Positions 9,278 to 16,975 of a stretch of 64,000 bases of DNA are shown piece by piece; the stretch's first letter is position 1, and the number at the start of each line of letters is the position of its first letter. Position numbers and translations under genes: made by a program. The notes under the pieces are model-generated. The model made no database searches. It worked only from the letters and a program-made list of their open reading frames with translations, and had not been told where the DNA came from. Origin of the DNA: Streptomyces sp. RPA4-2 (GTDB lineage Bacteria; Actinomycetota; Actinomycetes; Streptomycetales; Streptomycetaceae); NCBI RefSeq assembly GCF_012273515.2, contig NZ_CP050975.2, forward strand, positions 9,548,001-9,612,000, given 5' to 3'.

Positions 9278-9724
9278 TCAGCGCTGGACCAACAGGAGCT
9301 GGTCCAGGTACCAGCGGTCGATACCGACACCGACACCGGCACCGGCACCGGGCCGCGACGTAACCTCGACCCACCGGTCCCCGTACCGCACGTACCGGTG
9401 GTGACCGTCCCGACGCTCTTCCCGCTCGTGGTGGTGATGCCGGCCACGGTGGTGGCCTCGGAGCTCGCCGTCGGCGTACGAGCCACGGTGCTCGTCCCGC
9501 CAGTCATCCCGTTCCCCGTGGTGACCGATTCCGTACCCGTCGTCGCGGTGGTCGCGGTAGCCGTTACGTCCACCGTCGGTCCCGAAGGTGGAGATCGATG
9601 ACTGGGTGCGCTCGAGGGGCTCCGAAGCCGCCGCTGATGCCGAGCCGCCGGCTCCGACAAGTGCGCCGCTCGCCATCGCCGTGGAAGCGAGAGCGAGCGA
9701 GACGCGCCTGATCCACCTGCGCAT
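9278..9724 (-). CDS. small exported His/Arg/Asp-rich protein (148 aa)
   Basis: ATG 9724 is preceded by AAGGAG at good spacing. It opens with a classical signal peptide (MRRWIRRVSLALASTAMASG, cleavage near ASAAASEP). The mature part is low-complexity and strongly charged, with His/Asp/Arg repeats (HHGERDDWRDEHRG, RGRHHHHEREERR), then RYGDRWVEVTSRPG and a Gly/Val run. It could bind metal ions, but no family is recognised. Confidence 0.72.
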   Translation of the reverse strand: MRRWIRRVSLALASTAMASGALVGAGGSASAAASEPLERTQSSISTFGTDGGRNGYRDHRDDGYGIGHHGERDDWRDEHRGSYADGELRGHHRGRHHHHEREERRDGHHRYVRYGDRWVEVTSRPGAGAGVGVGIDRWYLDQLLLVQR

Positions 9725-9987
9725 AGTCGTCTCCTTGTAATGGGCCTCGATTCCGCCGGTCAGGCGGTCGCTGCCATGTCCGTGATCTGTGATCCGGAGA
9801 TTCCGAATCAACGGGTACCGGGCTATGAGGGCCATTCGGAGGGGACCCTCATGTTCGGCCCTGCCAGCGTACTCGAGGGATGCCTCATGTTATCGGTGAG
9901 GCTCATCACAGCAGGTCGGAAGGGATGGACCGGCATGAGCGGCGCCGCAACAGTCGAGCCTGGTAGCGGTCAAGCAGGGCGCGCGGG

Positions 9988-11196
9988 GTGCCTCGGCAGT
10001 GGGTGACCTGCCGCAGCGGCCATCGCGGTTGCTGCCTGCGGCGACCACTGCGGTCCAACTCCCGCGCGCCCGGCAACGTCGGCTTCACCGTCGAAGTCCA
10101 CGACCAGGCCCCGTCTCTGGACGCGGTGTGGGAGGACGTCGTGGAGGTGTCCTTCCGTCCGGCCTCGCCGCACAGCACGCTCATGCAGTGGGCGGGCGAG
10201 GCCTGTTGGGGCCTGGGCCTGGAGGAGACCGACTACCGGGTGCGCTACTGCGCGAAGGGCATGGACCAGGCCCGTCGGGAAGACACCCGCATGGACGACG
10301 AGCCCCAACTGGACAGCTACCTCCTACAGTTGTGGCCTGCCGAGCCCGCTGCGGACCGCGTCCTGAAGCAGACGGCGGCGATCGCCGCCTACTGGCACGG
10401 CTACGCCCGCGAGCGGCCGCCGCCACCCACTCCCGACGAGCGAGCCGAAGCCGAACGCCAAGCCCGCCTGCGACAGGAACAGGACGAGAGGGAGCAGCGG
10501 CTCGCCCTGGACTGCTGGCAGTGGGGTGGCCGGCTGCCCAGCCAGGCCCTGCGCGCGGTGGGCGGCAATGTCCGCGGCCTGCGGAGCTTCGACCCCGTAC
10601 TCGTCCATGCCCTTGATGCCGCCGGCCCCGATGTCCAGCGCGCCGTGGCCCTGCTGGCGGCTCGCCGCGCTTGCGAGGCGGCCGGTGTGGCATGCCTCGA
10701 CTGGATCGCCGCGGCGCTTACCGCTCTGGCCGAAGGCCGCCCGCTGCCACCGCCCTTCGACGAGCCGTCCCTCATGTGGCAGACCCTGGCCCGCGACCCG
10801 CGCGTCCCCCAGCGGACCGTCGGCTTACCCGTCCCGCCCCAGCGGCCCTCCTCCCGGCCGCCCGCGCTCGGCACCGGGTGCGAGCCGATGCCGAAGCCCG
10901 AGCAGGCGCCCCGACCGATGGGGCCCGCCGCCGCCGTGAACCGGCAGTACGCGCCCGGACCCCCGGTACCCCGGACCGGGGCGGCGCCGCACGTCATGGC
11001 GGTCACCGTCGGCGCGCCGGATCCGTCCTTGCGGATGTCGCAGCCGCACCTGGCCCTGCCCGCCGTGACCGGCGCCGCCGAAGCCGATCCGCTCCGTGCC
11101 GCCCTGGACGCGGTGTATGCCGCCGTTGCCACCTACGGCGAGGACTACCCGGCACTGCTGGAAGAGATCAGGTCCGTCAGCGCAGCAGGTGCCTGA
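9988..11196 (+). CDS. hypothetical protein with proline-rich tail (402 aa); N-terminus uncertain
   Basis: Residues from about 30 onward (GNVGFTVEVHDQAPSLDAVW ...) look genuinely coding and have the flavour of a Streptomyces hypothetical family. The first ~28 residues are Arg/Cys-rich and look like non-coding read-through, so the true start or a 5' part may be lost. A helical Glu/Arg-rich stretch (RAEAERQARLRQEQDEREQR) is followed by an alpha-helical domain (150-270), a Pro-rich linker (270-340) and a C-terminal helix. Function unknown. Confidence 0.6.
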   Translation: MPRQWVTCRSGHRGCCLRRPLRSNSRAPGNVGFTVEVHDQAPSLDAVWEDVVEVSFRPASPHSTLMQWAGEACWGLGLEETDYRVRYCAKGMDQARREDTRMDDEPQLDSYLLQLWPAEPAADRVLKQTAAIAAYWHGYARERPPPPTPDERAEAERQARLRQEQDEREQRLALDCWQWGGRLPSQALRAVGGNVRGLRSFDPVLVHALDAAGPDVQRAVALLAARRACEAAGVACLDWIAAALTALAEGRPLPPPFDEPSLMWQTLARDPRVPQRTVGLPVPPQRPSSRPPALGTGCEPMPKPEQAPRPMGPAAAVNRQYAPGPPVPRTGAAPHVMAVTVGAPDPSLRMSQPHLALPAVTGAAEADPLRAALDAVYAAVATYGEDYPALLEEIRSVSAAGA

Positions 11197-11284
11197 AGTG
11201 CACCTCCCGCTGGCCACTCAACTCCGGATCCGGTGAGCGCGGTTCGTTGGTCCTGGGTGAGGTTGTCCGGTCAGGAACGCGCAT

Positions 11285-11323
11285 CCCGGTGGGGCTGCCG
11301 TGGTGGACGGCAGCCCCACCGGG
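11285..11323. terminator. strong bidirectional hairpin
   Basis: A 16-bp perfect stem (11285-11300 with 11308-11323) with a 7-nt loop lies between the plus-strand hypothetical gene and the convergent SDR gene ending at 11333. Confidence 0.85.
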
Positions 11324-11332
11324 TTCTGTGGC

Positions 11333-12109
11333 TCAGATGGCTTGCGCGGTGGGCATGATGGTGATTTCGGTGAGGTTGACGTGGCGGGGGAGGGCTGCCA
11401 TGAAGGCGACGGTCTCGGCGATGTCGGTGGACTGGAGGCAGTCGATGTCGTGGATGAGGTCGGCCATCAGCCGGGAGGCATCGGGGTCGGTGACGTGGTC
11501 GGGGAGTTCGGTGTCGACCATGCCGGGTTCGATGGTGGCGACGCGGACCATCTTGGGGCCGAGTTCGACGCGCAGGAGCCGGGTGAGGTGGCTGATGTAG
11601 GCCTTGGTCCCGGAGTAGACCGAGAACTTCTCCAGGATGCGGGTGGCCGCGATGGAGGACGTGTTGATGAGGTCGGCGGGCTTGCCCTGCTGGGCGGAGT
11701 CGGTCAGGTGGGGGAGGAAGCCGGCGATGACGTTCATGAGGCCGGTGATGTTGAGGTCGATCTGTCGCTGCCAGTCGTCGACCTTGAGTTCCTCGATGCC
11801 TGAGATGAGCTGGACGCCGGCGTTGTTGAACACCAGGTCGGCGTGTCCGAAGCGGTCGGCGACCTGGTGGGCGACGGTCTGGACGGCGGCGCGGTCGGTG
11901 ACGTCGACGGGGAGTGCCAGTGCGGTGCCGCCGGCGGCCTCGATGCGGTGGACGACGTCCTGCAGCTTGTCCTTGCGGCGGGCGAGTACGACGGCGGTGG
12001 CGCCGAGTTCGGCGAGGCGTTCGGCGGTGGCGGCGCCCATGCCGCTGGAGGCACCGGAGACGACGGCGACACGGCCCGTGAGGGGGGAGCCGGACAGGAG
12101 AGCAGGCAT
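11333..12109 (-). CDS. short-chain dehydrogenase/reductase, classical SDR (258 aa)
   Basis: ATG 12109 has AAGGAA upstream. The classical NAD(P)-binding SDR set is complete: VVSGASSGMG (Gly motif), LPVDVTD, VFNNAGVQ (NNAG), catalytic Ser in INTSSIA and YSGTKAY (Tyr-x-x-x-Lys), then PGMVDT. LARRKDK after strand 2 favours NADP(H). It follows another SDR gene on the same strand by ~175 bp; both are divergent from an XRE/MmyB regulator at 13590, which probably controls them. Substrate unknown. Confidence 0.88.
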   Translation of the reverse strand: MPALLSGSPLTGRVAVVSGASSGMGAATAERLAELGATAVVLARRKDKLQDVVHRIEAAGGTALALPVDVTDRAAVQTVAHQVADRFGHADLVFNNAGVQLISGIEELKVDDWQRQIDLNITGLMNVIAGFLPHLTDSAQQGKPADLINTSSIAATRILEKFSVYSGTKAYISHLTRLLRVELGPKMVRVATIEPGMVDTELPDHVTDPDASRLMADLIHDIDCLQSTDIAETVAFMAALPRHVNLTEITIMPTAQAI

Positions 12110-12284
12110 GACAGGTTCCTTCGTATGCGGGGGGAACAGGGATTCGTGGGGGGAATCCGTGGCGGGCCGGGGGTGGCTTAAGCTGGGCCGTGAGGGGGTG
12201 CGGTCCAGACGTGCGGTGGTGACGGTGGTGAGGCTCGCGCACAGGGCACAGCACTCAGGCCCTGGTGTTGGGTGGGGGTGGGGC

Positions 12285-13124
12285 TCAGGTGTTGTCGTCG
12301 TGTGCGGTGGCTGCGGACTTCTCGCGCCAGGGGGCGAGGTCCTTCTGGACCTGCTCGTACTTGGCGTCGAGGCGTTCGAGGGTGTCGCGGCCGAGGTAGA
12401 GGTGGGTGGGGAGGTTTTCGCCGGAGGCGGCCTCGACGATGAGGGCGGCGCCCTTGACGGGGTCGCCGAGCTGGGCGTGGTTGGCCTGGTCGATCCAGTC
12501 CAGCGTGACGTGGGCGGGGGTGTTGTCGTAGTCGGCGATGCGGTTCGCGGCGACGGAGAGGGAGCTGGCGTCGAGGAAGTCGGTGCGGAAGACGCCGGGT
12601 TCGACGACCATCGACTGGATGCCGAAGGGTGCCATCTCGGCGGAGAGGGCCTCGCTGATGCCGGCGACGGCGAACTTCGAGGCGGAGTAGAGGCTGACGC
12701 CGGGTTCGCCCTCGAAGCCGGAACGGGAGCCGATGTGGACGAGCTTGCCGGCGCCCTGCTTGCGCATGACGGGCAGGACGGCGCGGGTGACATTGATCAG
12801 GCCGAAGACGTTGAGGTCGAACAGGGAGCGCGCTTCGGCGTCGGTGATCTCCTCCAGGGCGCCCAGCAGGCCGCGGCCGGCGTTGTTGACCAGGACGTCG
12901 ATTCCGCCGAACCGGTCCACGGCCGCGTCGACGGCCTGCGGGATGCTGTCGTGGTCGGTCACGTCCAGCGCGACCGCGAGTACCTTGTCGGAATTCCTCA
13001 GATCGGCGGGCACCCGCTCCGGGTTCCGTACGCCGACCACGACGTTGTTGCCGTCCGCGAGTGCGGCACGGGCGATCTCCGCGCCGATGCCCCGGGACGC
13101 GCCGGTGACGAACCACGTAGTCAT
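12285..13124 (-). CDS. short-chain dehydrogenase/reductase, classical SDR (279 aa)
   Basis: The motifs are complete: TWFVTGASRGIGAEIARAAL, VALDVTD, VLVNNAGRG, catalytic Ser in HIGSRSGFEG, YSASKFAVAG and VEPGVFRTDF. This layout is typical of the oxidoreductase/SDR group often annotated as ketoreductase-like in Streptomyces. The first gene after the divergent promoter region, it is probably regulated by the XRE/MmyB protein encoded opposite. Confidence 0.9.
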   Translation of the reverse strand: MTTWFVTGASRGIGAEIARAALADGNNVVVGVRNPERVPADLRNSDKVLAVALDVTDHDSIPQAVDAAVDRFGGIDVLVNNAGRGLLGALEEITDAEARSLFDLNVFGLINVTRAVLPVMRKQGAGKLVHIGSRSGFEGEPGVSLYSASKFAVAGISEALSAEMAPFGIQSMVVEPGVFRTDFLDASSLSVAANRIADYDNTPAHVTLDWIDQANHAQLGDPVKGAALIVEAASGENLPTHLYLGRDTLERLDAKYEQVQKDLAPWREKSAATAHDDNT

Positions 13125-13589
13125 GATGAGATCTCTCTTCTCTCGTTCACATGTCCACCGGAGCTTTCCTCCGATGCATTCGATACTGCGAGGCAGCGAG
13201 AGAGACAGGAAGGCCGGGAGTTTCCTGGGAGAAATACACCCAGGATACGGAGAGCCCCGTTCGGCATGGGGCTGTCATGGGCTGGGCCGACGGTGGACGC
13301 GCCCGCATTTGCACGACCCTGCCCGTACTCAGAACTCGGCCGGCAGCTGTGGTGACGCGCGTGCCGAGCGGCAACCTCGAGTCTAGTCTTCGCAGGCCAG
13401 TAGGCCAGTAGGCCAGCAGGACCGTTGGACAACGGATGGCACAGCCGCCCGCTCCGCTTCGCGGTGCGCGCCATGGGAGGTGATCAGACCACCGTGGCGG
13501 TCGACTGCGCGGGGGGCCGGAAATCCTGGGAGCAGCGCACCCCCCTTCCGGCCCGACGCAGGGCTTTCGAGCGTTCTAACCTCGACGGC
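13125..13589. promoter_or_regulatory. divergent promoter region between the SDR pair and the XRE/MmyB regulator
   Basis: About 465 bp without a supported gene. It contains an imperfect hairpin (AGCCCCGTTCGGCATGGGGCT, near 13251) and three tandem copies of an octamer, GGCCAGTA (13394-13417, the last copy imperfect). The regulator probably binds here, but no clear operator stands out. Confidence 0.4.
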
Positions 13590-14465
13590 ATGAACACGGA
13601 CAAGCATCCCGCCGCCGAGAACGCGCTGGGGGGTTTCCTCCGCGCACGACGTGCTCAGCTGCGCCCCGAGGACGTCGGACTTCCCGCCTCCGGCCGCCGC
13701 AGGGTGCCCGGTCTGCGCCGCGAGGAAGTCGCCACCCTGGCCGGTGTGAGTACCGACTACTACATGCGCCTGGAACAGGGCCGCGAACGGCATCCTTCAC
13801 GGCAGGTCCTGGAAGCCGTAGCCAAGGCCCTGCGCCTGGACGACGACGCTGTGGAACACCTGTATCGAGTGGCCACCCCCACGACACGCCGCACACGTCG
13901 AGCGCACCGCGTCGAACGCGTCGGCCCACATCTGCGGAGGCTCCTGGAGACCTGGCGCGACACACCCGCCTTCGTCCTGGGCAACGCCTTGGACATCCTG
14001 GCCCACAATCACTTGGCGGCCGCGCTGTTCACTGGCTTCACGTCGTGCGACAACCTGCTGCGGATGACCCTGCTCGATCCGGCCGCGCACCACTTCTACC
14101 GTGACTGGGACCGTGCCGCCGCCTCATGCGTGGCCGCCCTACGACGGGCGGCCGGGGCCGATTCCGACGACCCGCGGCTGATCGAAATCGTCGGCGAACT
14201 GTCCATGAAGAGCGCCGAGTTCCGTGCGCTGTGGGCCCGCCACGACGTACGGGGCAAGACCCGTGAGGCCAAGCACTTCCACCACGCCGAGGTCGGCGAC
14301 CTGGAGCTGCACTACGAAGCCTTCACCGTCAACAGCGCCCCTCACCAGCAACTGGTCGTCTATCAGGCCGAACCGGGCAGTCCCTCCGCCGACGCTCTGG
14401 CGTTGCTCGGCTCCCTGAGCGCGCTGCCGACTCTTCAGCGTGCCCCACTTGTCGACCCGGAGTGA
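13590..14465 (+). CDS. XRE-family regulator with MmyB-like ligand-binding domain (291 aa)
   Basis: ATG 13590 gives MNTDKHPAAENALGGFLRAR. The HTH spans about 13-75 (VPGLRREEVATLAGVSTDYY, MRLEQGRERHPSRQVLEAVA). The C-terminal MmyB-like domain follows, with AFVLGNALDILAHNHLAAAL, NLLRMTLLDPAAHHFYRDWD, VGELSMKSAEFRALWARHDV and LELHYEAF; it is a PAS-like fold reported to bind fatty-acyl or other small ligands. Such genes are usually divergent from a dehydrogenase gene, as here. Confidence 0.92.
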   Translation: MNTDKHPAAENALGGFLRARRAQLRPEDVGLPASGRRRVPGLRREEVATLAGVSTDYYMRLEQGRERHPSRQVLEAVAKALRLDDDAVEHLYRVATPTTRRTRRAHRVERVGPHLRRLLETWRDTPAFVLGNALDILAHNHLAAALFTGFTSCDNLLRMTLLDPAAHHFYRDWDRAAASCVAALRRAAGADSDDPRLIEIVGELSMKSAEFRALWARHDVRGKTREAKHFHHAEVGDLELHYEAFTVNSAPHQQLVVYQAEPGSPSADALALLGSLSALPTLQRAPLVDPE

Positions 14466-14867
14466 GGACGGGACCCGAAGGGGGCACTTGCGCCGGTCGC
14501 TGCATCGCGGACTGCTGCGGAGCAGGCGGTGTCACGTTCGATGGTCACGGTCAAATGGCGACGTGCGTCAAGGGTGTTGGGTCGGTCCGGGGGATCCGGT
14601 CCATCGCGGCGACTCGCGTCCTCGATACTGCCGCCCCGGGCCATCGCCACCCAGAGCGAAGGTGAGTGTGAGACACCCGGGGACACCGCGGCCTGGCTAC
14701 CCGGGTGAAGCGGTATCCGGCATACGACCGCGCCGACCGTCATGGGCGCGGTCACGCGCTCCGGCCGGCGCCGTCCCGCCGCTGACCGCGGTCGACGTCC
14801 TGGCCGTGGTCCAGAGGTACTCCGTCCTGGTCCCCTCAACCGGATGGCTGTCCCGGGGACGAAGGAG
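14466..14867. other. intergenic, no gene seen
   Basis: About 400 bp between convergent regulator genes. No hairpin or conserved reading frame that I trust; overlapping frames here have no recognisable domains. Confidence 0.35.
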
Positions 14868-15347
14868 TCAGGGTGTATCGCTACCGGGCACGTCTGAATT
14901 GATCTTGGCGAGCAGGCGGTCGTAGACGTCCGCCAGAGTGGCCAGCTCTTCTTTGGTGAGGGACTCGAAGAAGTACCGTCGTACGACCTTGACGTGTTCC
15001 GGCGCGGCGGCAGTGATGGCCGCACGGCCTGTCGGCGTGAGGCGGATCATCAAACCACGGGCATCGGTGGCGCAATCCTCACGCTGAACGAGTCCCCGCT
15101 GCTCCATCCGTCGCACTTGATGGGACAAGCGGCTGCGTTCCCAGCCCACCATGCGCCCCAGTTCCCGGAATCGGAGTACTCCATCCGGGGCTTCGGACAA
15201 GGGAACGAGGAGCTCGTAGTCCACCGAGGACAGATCGGCGTCCTCGCTGAGTTGCTGGTTGATCACGGACTCGATGCGACGACGCAGATCCAGGAACGAC
15301 TGCCAAACATGAGCCTCTTGTTTGTTCAGCCACTGCTCTCGTGCCAT
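14868..15347 (-). CDS. MarR-family transcriptional regulator (159 aa)
   Basis: A full-length MarR protein: dimer helix (WQSFLDLRRRIESVINQQLS), winged helix (LRFRELGRMVGWERSRLSHQ, VRRMEQRGLVQREDCATDAR, with wing) and C-terminal helices (FFESLTKEELATLADVYDRL). A palindromic GTTGACATGCCAAC lies 19 bp upstream of its start, and a similar one precedes the oxidoreductase gene transcribed towards it (15563-16495). It is probably a self-regulating repressor responding to electrophiles or quinones (inferred from the partner). Confidence 0.9.
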   Translation of the reverse strand: MAREQWLNKQEAHVWQSFLDLRRRIESVINQQLSEDADLSSVDYELLVPLSEAPDGVLRFRELGRMVGWERSRLSHQVRRMEQRGLVQREDCATDARGLMIRLTPTGRAAITAAAPEHVKVVRRYFFESLTKEELATLADVYDRLLAKINSDVPGSDTP

Positions 15348-15365
15348 GCCGCGACGATATCAAAA

Positions 15366-15379
15366 GTTGACATGCCAAC
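15366..15379. promoter_or_regulatory. candidate MarR operator GTTGACATGCCAAC
   Basis: A near-perfect palindrome (12 of 14 positions symmetric) lies just upstream of the MarR start at 15347. It shares the GTTG/CAAC arms with the site at 16607-16622, in front of the oxidoreductase gene. Confidence 0.6.
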
Positions 15380-15562
15380 AAAATGTGTGCTGCCTGGAGA
15401 CGGCACTCGGACTGGAACGTTCCGCTGATGACTGGTCCCTGTGCGTGACGTGCGACCTGATCGGGATGTCGCTGCCGACGGGCCGTTGTTCCCGCGCGCC
15501 GTGGCGATTCTTCCGAACACGGGCCGCACCTGGCTCGGCAGCCGGAAGGTCGCTGGAACAGG

Positions 15563-16495
15563 TCAGAAGGTGATGACGACCTTGCCGTGCAGGTGCTTGT
15601 GGGCGTAGTCGGCCAGTGCCCGCAGCGCATCCGTGAAGGAGTAGCGCGCACCGATCTCGACGTGGAGGTGCCCCTCGGCCGCTTGGGCCGCAAGGGCTTC
15701 GAGCCGGCCCGCAGGGGTGCGGGTGCCGGTGTAGACGGCGGTGACGCCGCGGTCGAAGGCGGAGGGGCCCATCAAGGGGGAGGCCAGACGGCCACCTGGG
15801 CGTGCCGCGGCAGCGGCGCCGGCCAATGCGGGGCCCGCATGGGTCAGGTCGATCACGACGTCGACGCCGCCCGGGGCCCAGCGCAGGGCCTCGGCGGTGA
15901 CGTCAGAGGTCTGGTAGTTGACGGTCGCGTCGGCACCGAGCCGACGCAGAAGGTCCTCCTCGTCGGCTCGAGCGGTGGCCAGGACCTTGGCGCCGGTCCG
16001 CTTGGCGAGCTGTACGACGAAGGAGCCGACGCCTCCGGAGGCGCCGACCACGAGCACCTTCTCGTCGGCCCGCGGTGTGGCTTCATCGATGAGTGCGGCC
16101 GCCGTGAGCGCGGCGGTCGGGAGCCCGGCCGACTCCGCCGGGCTCAGTGTGGCCGGGCGCAGAGCGGCGGAAGGGGCATCCTGGACGAGGGTGTACTCGG
16201 CGAGGCCGCCGGAGGGCACGCCGTTCCAGGCAAGGATGCGGTCCCCGACGCTGAAACGGGACACGCCCTCGCCGACAGCCTCGACGACGCCGGTTACGTC
16301 GACACCCGGTACGAAGGGGTGCTGGATCGGCAGATGATCCTTGACCGCTCCAGTGATCAGGGCAAGGTCGATGGCGTTCAACGCCGAAGCCTCGGTGCGG
16401 ACCAGGACGTGGCCCGGTCCGGGAGTGGGCTTCGGCACGTCCGCGAGGGTCAGATTTTCAACGGGCCCGTAGGAGCGGGCGACAAGTGCCTTCAC
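15563..16495 (-). CDS. NADP-dependent quinone-oxidoreductase-type MDR protein (310 aa)
   Basis: This belongs to the medium-chain dehydrogenase/reductase superfamily without catalytic zinc. The N-terminal GroES-like domain has MKALVARSYGPVENLTLADV, VLVRTEASALNAIDL, PFVPGVDVTGVVEAVGEGVS. The Rossmann domain has VLVVGASGGVGSFVVQLAK (NADP loop) and KVLATARADEEDLLRRLGAD, then INYQT-like VNYQTSDV. The zinc-binding Cys set of alcohol dehydrogenases is absent. It probably reduces quinones or enones as a detoxification enzyme. It is preceded by a MarR-type operator. Confidence 0.9.
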   Translation of the reverse strand: MKALVARSYGPVENLTLADVPKPTPGPGHVLVRTEASALNAIDLALITGAVKDHLPIQHPFVPGVDVTGVVEAVGEGVSRFSVGDRILAWNGVPSGGLAEYTLVQDAPSAALRPATLSPAESAGLPTAALTAAALIDEATPRADEKVLVVGASGGVGSFVVQLAKRTGAKVLATARADEEDLLRRLGADATVNYQTSDVTAEALRWAPGGVDVVIDLTHAGPALAGAAAAARPGGRLASPLMGPSAFDRGVTAVYTGTRTPAGRLEALAAQAAEGHLHVEIGARYSFTDALRALADYAHKHLHGKVVITF

Positions 16496-16606
16496 GGGGG
16501 TTCTCCTCGAGGTGTTCGACGTCAGTGCACGCCAGGACCGGGAGTCGCTTCATTTTGGGGTCGGTCACGCCAAGATGTTTGTTGACGGATCCACAATAGG
16601 CCTCAT

Positions 16607-16622
16607 TGTTGATGTGTCAACA
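16607..16622. promoter_or_regulatory. candidate MarR operator TGTTGA-N4-TCAACA
   Basis: The palindrome TGTTGATGTGTCAACA lies about 112 bp upstream of the oxidoreductase start (16495). Its arms match the site before the MarR gene (15366-15379). A half-site GTTGAC is also present at 16581. Confidence 0.55.
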
Positions 16623-16795
16623 GTGTCATGGCGTGTTGCCTGCCGGTGGGCTCGGGGGTGGTGGTGAGGCGCGGGATGCCTGGCGGCCCTGCTGTGCAGG
16701 CGAGGGAGACCGCCCGGCCTGTCCTGGTCGTCCCACCGGTATACGGGGACGACCTCGCCGGGCGGCCGCATTGATCATGTCCGGCGGGACGGCCA

Positions 16796-16827
16796 TGCGC
16801 CGCCCAGGGCAGGGCCTGGGCGGCGCA
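16796..16827. terminator. strong hairpin, terminator of the GH78-like gene
   Basis: A 13-bp perfect stem (16796-16808 with 16815-16827) with a 6-nt loop lies about 150 bp beyond the minus-strand stop at 16976. Confidence 0.75.
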
Positions 16828-16975
16828 TCACTTCACAAGAGGGCCGAACGTTGCCTGATCCGGCACCAGGTCAGCGGGGTGTCGCAGGTGGATCGCTCCC
16901 AGAAGGTCCGTTGAAGGCCGTCGGGCGAACGCTCCTGACCGGTACCGGACCGTCGCTCTGGCACTGTCCTGCCCC

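Larger units (their letters stand above)
16496..16975. other. intergenic region with MarR-type operator and terminator
   Basis: About 480 bp. The first third, next to the oxidoreductase start, is AT-rich (CAAGATGTTTGTTGACGG) and holds its promoter and operator. The second half holds a strong hairpin (16796-16827). No gene seen. Confidence 0.45.

Noticed and set aside
11637..13355. 572-aa plus-strand frame
   Set aside because: Antisense of two clear SDR genes with intact motifs.
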